From contig NZ_JAUTXR010000079.1 in NCBI RefSeq assembly GCF_030658505.1, positions 1 to 11,163 of the forward strand: a DNA stretch of 11,163 nucleotides, in the 5' to 3' direction. The first letter of the stretch is position 1, and every line of letters begins with the position of its first letter. The position numbers and the translations under genes are program-made. Shown in pieces: positions 1-7,210 of the stretch. The notes under the pieces are model-generated. The model searched no databases and was not told the DNA's origin. It worked only from the letters and a program-made list of their open reading frames with translations. The stretch comes from Stenotrophomonas raiganjensis (SeqCode) (GTDB lineage Bacteria > Pseudomonadota > Gammaproteobacteria > Xanthomonadales > Xanthomonadaceae).

Positions 1-75
1 TTGATCGATGCGGTGGATGTGTTCGACCTGTCGACATCGGCGGCTGCGAAGGGCGGGCAGGCGCGCGCAGCCTGA
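1..75 (+). CDS. C-terminal fragment of a methyl-accepting chemotaxis protein (partial, possibly artefactual)
   Basis: The first 24 codons read in frame to a TGA stop and encode the end of a chemoreceptor (…IDAVDVF…ARAA). They are identical to the last 24 codons of the chemoreceptor on the opposite strand (202-2322) except for one residue, Gln instead of Leu, caused by an A at position 59. The match continues about 20 bases past the stop codon, so the two ends form an inverted repeat. A second, convergent receptor gene is possible because xanthomonads carry many such genes. A fold-back assembly error is at least as likely, given the G/C homopolymers between the arms. The 5' part lies outside the window, so nothing can be said about ligand binding. 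Confidence 0.4.
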   Translation: MIDAVDVFDLSTSAAAKGGQARAA

Positions 76-276
76 TTGATCCGGTTGCGGGGCCCCCGCC
101 CCGCCCAACCACCCGAATAAAGAAAGATGGGCGCGCCGGGGCCCCCCCCCCAGCTTACCTGTGGGGGGGGGGGCCCGCCGCGGGCCCCGCAACCGGATCA
201 ATCAGGCTGCGCGCGCCAGCCCGCCCTTCGCAGCCGCCGATGTCGACAGGTCGAACACATCCACCGCATCGATCAA
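1..276. repeat. 95-bp near-perfect inverted repeat around a G/C-rich spacer
   Basis: Positions 1-95 are the reverse complement of 182-276 with a single mismatch at position 59. The spacer 96-181 holds long runs of C and G (about 147-156 and 165-175). The arms include both coding sequence and the bases beyond the stop codon. The left arm begins at the window edge, so the repeat may be longer. Homology that runs through the stop codon into non-coding DNA, next to homopolymer noise, is what a fold-back chimera at a contig end would look like. Confidence 0.85.
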
Positions 277-2322
277 CCGGTTCGCCTGCTGTTCCAGGCT
301 GCGCGCGGCGGCACTGGCCTCCTCCACCAACGCTGCATTCTGCTGGGTGGCGCCATCCATCTGGATCACGGTCTGGCTGACCTGCTCGATACCCGCGCTC
401 TGCTCCTGCGAAGCTGCGGAGATTTCGGCCATGATGTCGGTCACGCGCTGCACCGACGCCACGATCTCGGCCATGGTGTCGCCAGCCTCGCGCACGCGCT
501 GCGCGCCCTGGCCGACCTGTTCCACCGAAGCCTCGATCAGCGACTTGATCTCCTTCGCCGCCGCCGCTGAGCGCTGTGCCAGCGTGCGCACTTCGCTGGC
601 GACAACTGCGAATCCACGGCCTTGCTCACCGGCACGTGCGGCTTCCACTGCGGCGTTGAGCGCCAGGATGTTGGTCTGGAACGCGATGCCGTCGATCACG
701 CTGATGATCTCGGCGATCTGCCGCGACGATGTTTCGATCGCACCCATGGTCGCCACCACCTGCCCGACCACGCTGCCACCGTGCGAGGCGACGCCCTGTG
801 CACCGATCGCCAGCTGGTTGGCCTGGCGCGCGTGCTCGGCATTCTGGCGCACGGTGGACGTCAGTTCCTCCATCGATGCCGCCGTCTCTTCCAGGTTGGC
901 GGCCTGCTGTTCGGTACGGCGTGACAGATCGTTGTTGCCGGCGGCGATCTCCGCCGCAGCCGTGTGGATATTGCCGGAGGCGTGCTTGATGTCGGTGACG
1001 ATGGTCGCCAGCTGCGCGGCGGTGGTATTGGCATCGCCGGCGATACGCGCGAACACGCCCTGGAAATCACCGTGCATGCGCGCGCCGAGGCGGCCATCGG
1101 CGATAGCGCGCAGCATGCTGGAGACCTCGCCGAGGTTCAGTTCGGTGGTCTGCATCAATCGGTTCAAGCCGTCCACCATCGCGCGGAAATCATGCTCGAA
1201 ACGCGCGCTGTCGCCGCGCTGGCTGAAGTCACCAGCGGCCGCGGCTTCGGCCAGGCGGCGGATCTCGCCATTGATCATGCCGAGGTTGCGCTTGGCCATG
1301 TCCAGTGCCTCGGTGATCACTGCCTTCTCGCCGGGCAGCCGTTCCATGTCCTGGCTGAGGTCGCCGATGGCATAGCGGCCCATGATCGCGATCGCGCGCA
1401 GCTTCACCTGGATGTGCGCATCGACCAGCGCGTTGCTGTCGGCCACCATCGTGCCGAACGCGCCGGGGAAGGCATCGGCATCCATGCGGTGGCTGATGCT
1501 GCCGGCTTCATGCGCCTGTGCCATCGTGGCCTGTGCATCCAGCACGTCGCGCAGCGTGGACTGCACCGCCTGCATCGCCTGCGCAAGGCGACCGATCTCA
1601 TCGCGGCTGCGCACCTGCACAACGTGCTGCAGGTCGCCGGCAGCCACTGCACGCGCGGCGGCTTCCACCGCCAGCACCGGCTGCACGACGGCACGCCGCA
1701 GCCACCAGGCCAGCCCCATCAGCAGAAGCACCGCAGCCAGCACGGTCAGCGCCGCGCACAGCAGCAGGGTCTGGCGTGCCTGCTGCGAGCGTGCCGTCAG
1801 CGCCGCTTCGGCCACCTGCGTGGCGTGCGTGCTCAGCGCATCCAGTGCCGTCGCCACCGGGCGATCCTTGCCGCGCACGAGGTTGTCGCCGGCGGCGGGG
1901 TCGTAGCTGGCCTCGGCGAACGCCTGCAGCGCCCCGTGGTAGTCCTGCTGCAGCTGTGCGTGCAGGCCGATGAAGGCCTGTGCCAGATCACGCGTGCGCG
2001 CATCCGGGCTGCTGGTCAGTCCCTTGGCCAGCTGCTCGACCAGGCGGCCTTCGCTGTCGAACGCCTCCAGGTGGCGCTGGCGCAGTGCGCCGTCGCGGCC
2101 GCGCAGCAATACGTTCTTCCATTCCTGTACCTGGCCGCGGAACTCACGCTGCAGGCGTTCCGCATCGCGGCTGTGCGCGACTTCGGGCGGAACTTCGGTG
2201 GACAACTTCAACCAGGCGGAGGCCAGGCCCGCCAGTGCGCACAGCAGGACCACGGCCAGACCAACGGAAACCGCGCCGAGCAGCTTGGACTGCAGGCGCG
2301 GAGCACGGACAGACGCTTTCAT
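202..2322 (-). CDS. Methyl-accepting chemotaxis protein with HAMP and HAMP-like repeats
   Basis: A 706-residue transmembrane chemoreceptor that would control CheA kinase and flagellar rotation. Seen in order: a basic N-terminus, TM1 about 14-38, a periplasmic sensor about 39-184 of helical character, TM2 about 185-208, a HAMP domain 209-260, then about 180 residues with four similar segments (near 272-303, 318-350, 362-397 and 408-441) that look like extra HAMP-type modules. The signalling domain is about 450-680, and its conserved hairpin tip carries [20 protein letters not shown] (543-562) followed by [15 protein letters not shown]. There is no C-terminal NWETF-like CheR/CheB tether. I chose the ATG at 2322 because GAGAG lies 8 bases upstream and TM1 then starts as expected; the frame is open to an ATG at 2433, which would add 37 residues without hydrophobic or conserved character. 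The ligand is unknown. Confidence 0.95.
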   Translation of the reverse strand: MKASVRAPRLQSKLLGAVSVGLAVVLLCALAGLASAWLKLSTEVPPEVAHSRDAERLQREFRGQVQEWKNVLLRGRDGALRQRHLEAFDSEGRLVEQLAKGLTSSPDARTRDLAQAFIGLHAQLQQDYHGALQAFAEASYDPAAGDNLVRGKDRPVATALDALSTHATQVAEAALTARSQQARQTLLLCAALTVLAAVLLLMGLAWWLRRAVVQPVLAVEAAARAVAAGDLQHVVQVRSRDEIGRLAQAMQAVQSTLRDVLDAQATMAQAHEAGSISHRMDADAFPGAFGTMVADSNALVDAHIQVKLRAIAIMGRYAIGDLSQDMERLPGEKAVITEALDMAKRNLGMINGEIRRLAEAAAAGDFSQRGDSARFEHDFRAMVDGLNRLMQTTELNLGEVSSMLRAIADGRLGARMHGDFQGVFARIAGDANTTAAQLATIVTDIKHASGNIHTAAAEIAAGNNDLSRRTEQQAANLEETAASMEELTSTVRQNAEHARQANQLAIGAQGVASHGGSVVGQVVATMGAIETSSRQIAEIISVIDGIAFQTNILALNAAVEAARAGEQGRGFAVVASEVRTLAQRSAAAAKEIKSLIEASVEQVGQGAQRVREAGDTMAEIVASVQRVTDIMAEISAASQEQSAGIEQVSQTVIQMDGATQQNAALVEEASAAARSLEQQANRLIDAVDVFDLSTSAAAKGGLARAA

Positions 2323-2434
2323 GGAAGGGACTCTCGGGAAGGGGCAATGCGGTATCGACCCGATGCGTGCATGCTGAAGTGGGACGCGCATCACATTCGC
2401 GTTTCGTTTAGTGATGTGAAGGAGATGTTTCATA

Positions 2435-2454
2435 GGACAAATGTGTCCATATGG
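2435..2454. promoter_or_regulatory. Small palindromes in the divergent MCP / Rrf2 intergenic region
   Basis: Two adjacent short palindromes lie in the 182-bp gap between the divergent chemoreceptor and Rrf2 genes: GGACA-N4-TGTCC (2435-2448) and CCATATGG (2447-2454). The stretch is AT-richer than its surroundings, as expected for a promoter region. No regulator can be named, and chance is possible for arms this short. Confidence 0.25.
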
Positions 2455-2469
2455 AACGAATGCGGACTC

Positions 2470-2504
2470 TCGACAGAGGATTTAAATGTAACTATTGTTG
2501 TTAC
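2470..2504 (+). promoter_or_regulatory. Predicted sigma-70 promoter of the Rrf2 operon, giving a leaderless mRNA
   Basis: TCGACA at 2470-2475 (5 of 6 bases of the -35 consensus) is followed by exactly 17 bases and TATTGT at 2493-2498 (4 of 6 bases of the -10 consensus). A start site seven bases after the -10 box is the A of the ATG at 2505, so the transcript would have no leader. This agrees with the absence of a Shine-Dalgarno sequence at a usual distance. It is a prediction from spacing and consensus only. Confidence 0.5.
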
Positions 2505-2506
2505 AT
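2486..2506. promoter_or_regulatory. Putative operator: 7-bp inverted repeat centred on the -10 box
   Basis: ATGTAAC (2486-2492) and GTTACAT (2500-2506) are perfect reverse complements around a 7-base spacer, and the spacer contains the predicted -10 box. A dimeric winged-helix repressor bound here would block RNA polymerase. The obvious candidate is the Rrf2 protein encoded immediately downstream, acting on its own operon. The arms are seen; the regulator assignment is inference. Confidence 0.55.
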
Positions 2507-2960
2507 GAAATCCGCGAACCCGCTTTCCGACGCCCTGCATGTAATGGCGCACCTGGTCGGCCAAGCCGCCCCGCGCACCTCCGAGCAGCTGGCATCGTGC
2601 CTGCCCACCCATCCGGTGGTGATCCGGCGCCTGCTGGCGCAGCTCCAGAAGGCCGGCCTGGTGAGCAGTGCCCGCGGCCACGGCGGCGGCAGCCTGCTGG
2701 CCCGCGATGCCGCAGCGATCACCCTGCATGACATCTACCTGGCGGTGGGCGCACCGTCGCTGGTGCAGGTCGGCGCCCGCGCTTCCGGCGGTGGCTGCCC
2801 GATCCAGCAACTGGTCAACAGCGCCCTGCTGGAGGGCGCACGTGAAGCACAGCGGCTGCTCGAGGCGCGGCTGCAGGCAACCACGCTGGACCAGCTCGGC
2901 GCCGACTTCGCCCGCCATCTCGCCCATCACCGTTCCCTGGAAGGTCACCATGAATCCTGA
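2505..2960 (+). CDS. Rrf2-family transcriptional regulator
   Basis: A 151-residue DNA-binding protein. Residues 7-57 form the Rrf2 winged helix-turn-helix: SDALHVMAHL, then RTSEQLA, then PVVIRRLLAQLQKAGLVSSA with the recognition helix, and the RGHGGGSLLA wing (57-66). LHDIYLAVG (74-82) matches the family's linker and dimer helix. IscR, NsrR and RirA carry a three-cysteine Fe-S site; here only Cys32 and Cys98 (in GGGCPI) are visible, so a thiol-based or ligand switch is more likely than a cluster. The start at 2505 fits the predicted leaderless promoter; the frame is open to an ATG at 2451, which would add 18 residues including three cysteines. The stop overlaps the start of the flavoprotein gene by 11 bases, indicating translational coupling and a likely role in its control. 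Confidence 0.88.
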   Translation: MKSANPLSDALHVMAHLVGQAAPRTSEQLASCLPTHPVVIRRLLAQLQKAGLVSSARGHGGGSLLARDAAAITLHDIYLAVGAPSLVQVGARASGGGCPIQQLVNSALLEGAREAQRLLEARLQATTLDQLGADFARHLAHHRSLEGHHES

Positions 2961-3855
2961 TGTGCTCATCGTCGGCGGCAGCTATGCCGGCATCGCCGCC
3001 GGCCTGATCCTGGCCCGTGCCCGCCGCCCGGTCACCGTCATCGACGCAGGTTTGCCGCGCAACCGCTTCGCCAGCCATTCGCACGGTGTGCTGGGACTGG
3101 ACGGCATCAGTGGTGCCGAGCTGCTGAAGACCGCGCGCCAGCAGCTGCTGGACTACCCCACGGTGCGTTGGGTGCATGCCGAAGCCGTGCAGGCCACCGC
3201 CAGCGCTGAAGGCGTCGAAGTACGTACCGCCGATGGCCAGGTGCTGGCCGCGCGCAAGCTGCTGCTGGCCAGCGGTATCGTCGACCAGCTGCCGGCGCTG
3301 CCCGGACTGGCCGAGCGCTGGGGCAGCACCGTGCTGCACTGCCCCTACTGCCACGGTTACGAAGTGGGTGGTGGGGCCATCGGCCTGCTTGGTGGTCACC
3401 CGATGTCCGCCAGCAAGGCGCCACTGTTCGCCGATTGGGGAAATGTCACCTTCTTCAGCCAGGGCCTGCCGATCACCGATGAGGAGCAGGCCGCCATGCA
3501 GCAGCGCGGCGTGCAGATCGAGACCGCGCCGGTGGTGGGCGTGCAGGGTGACCAGCCGACCTGGCTGGAAGTGGAGTTGGCCGACGGCCGCCGCATCGCC
3601 CAGCGGGCACTGTTCGTGCCGGCCCTGCAGGCAATGGCCACGCCGCTGGTGCAGCAGCTGGGCTGCGCCTTGGTGGAAAGCCCGCTGGGCGTGCTGATCG
3701 AGGTCGATGCGATGAAGCAGACCTCGCTACCGAACGTGTTTGCCGCGGGCGACGCCACAACGGTCGGCAATATCACGTTGGCCGCTGCCGAAGGCGTGCG
3801 TGCGGGCATTGGTGTGCACCATGCGCTGGTGGCCGAGGACAGCGTGCCGCGTTGA
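2950..3855 (+). CDS. Thioredoxin-reductase-like NAD(P)/FAD-dependent oxidoreductase
   Basis: A 301-residue flavoprotein with the thioredoxin-reductase fold, presumably cytoplasmic. The N-terminal VLIVGGSYAGIAAGL (5-19) is the FAD dinucleotide-binding motif, Cys131-Pro-Tyr-Cys134 followed by HGYE is the redox-active CxxC, and VFAAGDATT near 262-270 is the second FAD motif with Asp268. The length is normal for low-molecular-weight enzymes. The CPYCHG form differs from the CATC of true thioredoxin reductase and resembles the dithiol-oxidase-like branch. The NADPH domain shows GLLGGHPMSA instead of a clear GxGxxA, and no HRR…R phosphate-binding motif is visible, so the electron donor is uncertain. 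It overlaps the Rrf2 gene by 11 bases and has no independent promoter, so it is probably that regulator's target. The natural disulfide substrate cannot be told. Confidence 0.88.
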   Translation: MNPDVLIVGGSYAGIAAGLILARARRPVTVIDAGLPRNRFASHSHGVLGLDGISGAELLKTARQQLLDYPTVRWVHAEAVQATASAEGVEVRTADGQVLAARKLLLASGIVDQLPALPGLAERWGSTVLHCPYCHGYEVGGGAIGLLGGHPMSASKAPLFADWGNVTFFSQGLPITDEEQAAMQQRGVQIETAPVVGVQGDQPTWLEVELADGRRIAQRALFVPALQAMATPLVQQLGCALVESPLGVLIEVDAMKQTSLPNVFAAGDATTVGNITLAAAEGVRAGIGVHHALVAEDSVPR

Positions 3856-3866
3856 TCGCTGCGCCG

Positions 3867-3919
3867 GTAGCTGCCGACCTTGCCCGGCGCCGTTCGATCC
3901 ACGCATGGCGTGGATCTAC
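3867..3919. repeat. GTAG-type (SMAG/REP) repeat pair, inverted
   Basis: On the - strand GTAG (3919-3916) is followed by a perfect 8-bp hairpin, ATCCACGC / GCGTGGAT with a 3-base loop (3897-3915). On the + strand a second GTAG at 3867-3870 heads a weaker, degenerate hairpin (GCCG…CGGC). Two such heads facing each other are a usual arrangement for the SMAG elements of Stenotrophomonas. It lies just after the flavoprotein stop codon. Confidence 0.75.
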
Positions 3920-3936
3920 CGCAATCGGGCGCGGTG

Positions 3937-3958
3937 GGTGCCGGCCCTGGCCGGCACC
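3937..3958. terminator. Strong hairpin between convergent genes
   Basis: GGTGCCGGCC (3937-3946) and GGCCGGCACC (3949-3958) form a perfect 10-bp stem with a two-base spacer. It lies seven bases beyond the rtcB stop codon and 80 bases after the flavoprotein stop. No T-run follows on either strand, so it may stabilise 3' ends or aid Rho-dependent ending instead of acting as a classical terminator. The GC-rich palindrome is related to the GTAG repeats. Confidence 0.5.
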
Positions 3959-3964
3959 GTTCCA

Positions 3965-5185
<1,221 letters not shown>

Positions 5186-5210
5186 GTCTTCGTGTTTGTC
5201 CTTGATGGGC

Positions 5211-5238
5211 CGGCGGCGCGTCCCTGCGCCGCCGCTAC
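5211..5238 (-). repeat. GTAG-type hairpin between slipin and rtcB
   Basis: On the - strand GTAG (5238-5235) is followed by CGGCGGCGC (5234-5226), a 6-base loop and GCGCCGCCG (5219-5211), a perfect 9-bp stem. It fills half of the 56-bp gap between two genes on the same strand. REP-like elements in such places can stabilise the upstream mRNA or partly stop transcription, which would let slipin and RtcB be made in unequal amounts. That effect is inference. Confidence 0.65.
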
Positions 5239-5241
5239 CCC

Positions 5242-6366
5242 CTACCTGATCGTCACCAGCTGCTTCAGCACGCCGTCCAGGCCGCCGAACACGGTGAGCT
5301 TGTCGATCTTCTCGGTGACCTTCTCCAGCGCCTCCAGCTCCTTCAAGCGCATCAGCACCGGGTTGTCCTCGATCAGCTTTGCGGTGTTGAGCTGCGAACG
5401 CGTGGCGTTGGCCTCCTCGCGGCGACGGATCACGCTGGCCTGGGCCTGCTTTTCGGCCAGCACCACGCCGTTGAGGATCTCCTTCATCTCGCCCGGCAGG
5501 ATCACGTCCTTGATGCCGACGCCGAGCAAGCGCACGCCGTGGCCTTCGATCGCCGCCTGCACATGCGCAGCGATCTCGCCGTCCAGTGCCGCCTTGTCAC
5601 CCAGCAGCTCGTCCAGACTGCGCGCGGCAATTGCCTGGCGCAGGCCGAACTGCAGCTGCCGGTAGACGAACTCATCGGCATTGCTGAGCGTGCGGTGCGC
5701 ACGCACCGGGTCGACCACCTGCACGGTCGCGGCCAGGTTCACCCGCAGGGTCACCTTGTCGCGGCTGAGCAGCTCCTGGCCGGACACGTCCAGTGAACGT
5801 GCACGCAGTTCCACACGCTCCACCGACACGTTGCCGTTGAAGTTCCAGAACGCGTGCAGGCCGGCGTCCAGCGTCTGCCGAAGCGTGCCATCGATGAACA
5901 GCAGGCCGACCGACTCGCTCGGCACCGTGCTGATCACCGCCACACGCGGCAGCACGCCCAGCTGGCCCAGCCGCTGCTGCACGTCGGCCGGAATGCGCGG
6001 CTCGTCCCCCAACGCCATTACCTGCACCTGGGTATCGACCGAACCACGCCAGTACAGACGGCGGCTGCCCGGCGGCAGGACTTCATCGATGCGACCGTTG
6101 CGCAGCACCAGGCCGACCTCCCCGGCACCGACGTTGGCCAGCACGAAGTGCGTGTCCAGCTGTGTGCCCAGTGCTTCGATCAGGCTGTCCTGGTCGCTGC
6201 CGGAATAGGCCGCGACCTTCGATGCAGTGTGGATGTCCACGTGCGGCCGGCCGCCGAACGGCGACAGGCGGTGCACGCCCGGCAGCAGGATCTGCTGGAA
6301 ACGACGGTTGCGATACACCAGGCCGCGCTCGCCGTCGCCGATCACGACCTTGATGGTCCAGAACAT
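5242..6366 (-). CDS. Slipin-like SPFH/band 7 family protein
   Basis: A 374-residue SPFH (stomatin/prohibitin/flotillin) protein; such proteins form oligomeric scaffolds, often at membranes. The SPFH core is about 140-310: VSVERVELRARSLDVSGQEL, RDKVTLRVNLAATVQVVDP, then the helical FVYRQLQFGLRQAIAARSLDELL and GVRLLGVGIKDVILPGEMKEIL, followed by the charged helix AEKQAQASVIRRREEANATR typical of slipins. The C-terminus (331-374) is helical. Unlike most slipins, no N-terminal membrane helix is seen. Instead a short G-x-G-L-V…LPG-x-H/R-R-L motif occurs three times (about 12-34, 82-106 and 150-174). The ATG at 6366 has a strong AAGGAG about 9 bases upstream; the frame is open much further up, but that part has no protein-like character. 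It lies directly ahead of rtcB on the same strand and probably heads that operon. Confidence 0.9.
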   Translation of the reverse strand: MFWTIKVVIGDGERGLVYRNRRFQQILLPGVHRLSPFGGRPHVDIHTASKVAAYSGSDQDSLIEALGTQLDTHFVLANVGAGEVGLVLRNGRIDEVLPPGSRRLYWRGSVDTQVQVMALGDEPRIPADVQQRLGQLGVLPRVAVISTVPSESVGLLFIDGTLRQTLDAGLHAFWNFNGNVSVERVELRARSLDVSGQELLSRDKVTLRVNLAATVQVVDPVRAHRTLSNADEFVYRQLQFGLRQAIAARSLDELLGDKAALDGEIAAHVQAAIEGHGVRLLGVGIKDVILPGEMKEILNGVVLAEKQAQASVIRRREEANATRSQLNTAKLIEDNPVLMRLKELEALEKVTEKIDKLTVFGGLDGVLKQLVTIR

Positions 6367-6720
6367 GGGAGTCTCTCCTTGTATGGCTCTGGTGGTTCGA
6401 CCCGATGGAATGAATGCCATGACCCGGGTCGAACAGGTCGTGGCAGGGCCGGCTGCACACCACGCGCAGCCGGCGGAAGAGGGCGGCCATCGGCGGACGG
6501 TCCGCCCGCGGAGCCTGCGGTGCGTCATCACCCTTGCGGCCATCGCTGCCGGCAGACAGCACCGGACCAACGTGGGGCAGGTAGTGGTGACAGGCCGAGG
6601 CCCGGCGTGCGATCCGTTGCCTTCCACGCCCCGCCCGAGGGCAGTGACCGTGGACGGCGACGATGGCCGCTGGGGCTTGCGCCCCGGGTGTTGCTTCAAG
6701 TCATGACGTGACAGGTCATG
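6367..6720 (-). promoter_or_regulatory. Long hairpin-rich leader upstream of slipin-rtcB
   Basis: This 354-base stretch has no credible gene. Its hairpins are GTTCGACCCG/CGGGTCGAAC (6395-6404 and 6425-6434, enclosing an inner ATGG/CCAT pair), GCCGGCTGC/GCAGCCGGC (6448-6474), GGCGGAC/GTCCGCC (6492-6506), a GGGGC-GCAA-GCCCC stem with a GNRA-type loop on the - strand (6672-6685), and CATGAC/GTCATG (6702-6720) right after the second tRNA-like module. It may be a structured 5' leader, a processed spacer between RNA and mRNA, or a region with its own promoter. I saw no sigma-54 promoter with correct spacing. Confidence 0.45.
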
Positions 6721-6792
6721 TGGTTGGAGTGGGAGTCGAACCCACGACAGACGGATTACGGATCCGTTGCTCTGACCAAGCTGAGCTATCCA
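6721..6792 (-). ncRNA. tRNA-Thr(CGU)-like module with abnormal acceptor stem
   Basis: Read on the - strand this folds as a tRNA: TA at positions 8-9, D arm GCTC/GAGC (6786-6783, 6772-6769) with a GG-containing loop, anticodon arm ACGGA-TCCGTAA-TCCGT (6767-6751), a 5-base variable loop, and T arm GTGGG-TTCGACT-CCCAC (6745-6729). The anticodon position reads CGT, but the base before it, universally U33, is C. The acceptor stem has only 4 pairs (TGGA/TCCA), then A and an encoded CCA (6723-6721). Alternatively, a normal 7-bp stem GGTTGGA/TCCAACC exists if a 7-base insert, CACCACT (6798-6792), is looped out of the 5' strand. It follows the preceding tRNA-like module without a gap. It is probably a tRNA mimic or a tRNA pseudogene, not a working decoder. 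Confidence 0.7.
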
Positions 6793-6793
6793 G

Positions 6794-6853
6794 TGGTGAA
6801 CCGCGCGGAATCGAACCGCGTGCCGGCGAACCGGCGCCTGCCTCCAGCAGGCG
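6794..6853 (-). ncRNA. tRNA-Ser(GGA)-like 3' half module
   Basis: On the - strand the following pieces lie in correct class II tRNA order: an anticodon arm GCCTG-CTGGAGG-CAGGC (6852-6836) with anticodon GGA and T before it, a variable arm GCCGG-TTCG-CCGGC (6835-6822), a T arm CGCGG-TTCGATT-CCGCG (6820-6804), and CGGTTC-A-CCA (6803-6794). The 7-base anticodon loop is of the kind expected for serine tRNA-GGA. No D arm or paired 5' acceptor strand is next to it. A GAACC that could pair with GGTTC lies about 100 bases upstream (6953-6949). Its CCA directly abuts the next tRNA-like module, so the two form one continuous tandem structure. Confidence 0.6.
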
Positions 6854-6962
6854 ATCCAGGCGATGGCATGTCCGCGACCTCCGGCATACGCCACGGCAAC
6901 GCCGCGCGCACCAGCCCGTGGTGGAAACGGGACCGTTGGAGAATCGAAGGTTCAGGCCACCG

Positions 6963-7007
6963 ACATTATCGGCGAGCGATAATGTTTTGATGCGATGCAG
7001 ATAATGT
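6963..7007 (-). promoter_or_regulatory. Triple ACATTATC/GATAATGT motif, candidate control site
   Basis: ACATTATC (6963-6970) and GATAATGT (6978-6985) form the arms of a perfect 9-bp palindrome with a 5-base loop, and a third GATAATGT lies at 7000-7007, exactly 22 bp (two helical turns) from the second. The region is AT-rich within GC-rich DNA. It lies upstream of the tRNA-like/slipin/rtcB block and downstream of a terminator, where its promoter should be. GATAAT on the - strand could be a -10 box, but no good -35 box pairs with it. The palindrome could also fold in RNA. Confidence 0.5.
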
Positions 7008-7134
7008 CCAGGCGCTGCCGGTCGCGCGAAGTAAATCCTTCGGCGGGGCGGGAAAAGCCTGGGTCAGTGAGCGGCGGGGCGCCGCGCGGGGTGCAGTTCT
7101 GGCATCGCGGGTCCTTGTGCCGACGCAAACGAAA

Positions 7135-7164
7135 ACGCCCCCGGGACTTGCGTTCCGAGGGCGT
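7135..7164 (-). terminator. Intrinsic terminator
   Basis: On the - strand ACGCCCTCGG (7164-7155) pairs with CCGGGGGCGT (7144-7135) over 10 bp with one G·T pair and a 10-base loop, and is followed by TTTCGTTT. It closes a - strand transcript arising between here and the aldo/keto reductase gene. A second strong hairpin, CGGAGATCGG/CCGATCTCCG (7175-7199), lies just before it. Confidence 0.8.
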
Positions 7165-7174
7165 CGTCAGGCCT

Positions 7175-7199
7175 CGGAGATCGGGGTGGCCGATCTCCG
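7175..7199. other. 10-bp hairpin next to the terminator
   Basis: CGGAGATCGG (7175-7184) and CCGATCTCCG (7190-7199) are perfect reverse complements around five bases. On the - strand it precedes the terminator at 7164-7135 by about ten bases, giving two stacked stem-loops at the 3' end of the same presumed transcript. No T-run follows, so it is not itself a terminator. Confidence 0.6.
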
Positions 7200-7210
7200 C
7201 AGGGCGGGTA

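Noticed and set aside
964..2508. Long open frame on the + strand (514 codons), with further long frames at 161-1375 and 1382-1906
   Set aside because: They are antisense shadows of the chemoreceptor; their products are rich in His, Arg, Gln and Cys without domains, and the - strand protein has full family motifs.
6367..6894. N-terminal extension of the slipin frame on the - strand
   Set aside because: It reads through the tRNA-like modules and leader, has no protein-like character, and a strong AAGGAG precedes the ATG at 6366.
6901..6960. A third tRNA-like module with TTCGATT and CCACCA on the - strand
   Set aside because: The would-be T arm does not pair and the distance to the CCA is wrong; only an isolated 5-bp hairpin (CCCGT/ACGGG) is present.
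7000..7125. Possible sigma-54 promoters upstream of the tRNA-like/slipin/rtcB block (GGACATTATCTGC near 7010-6998 and GGCAC…CCCGC near 7120)
   Set aside because: The GG-to-GC spacing is 9 and 11 bases instead of the required 10, so neither fits the -24/-12 rule.
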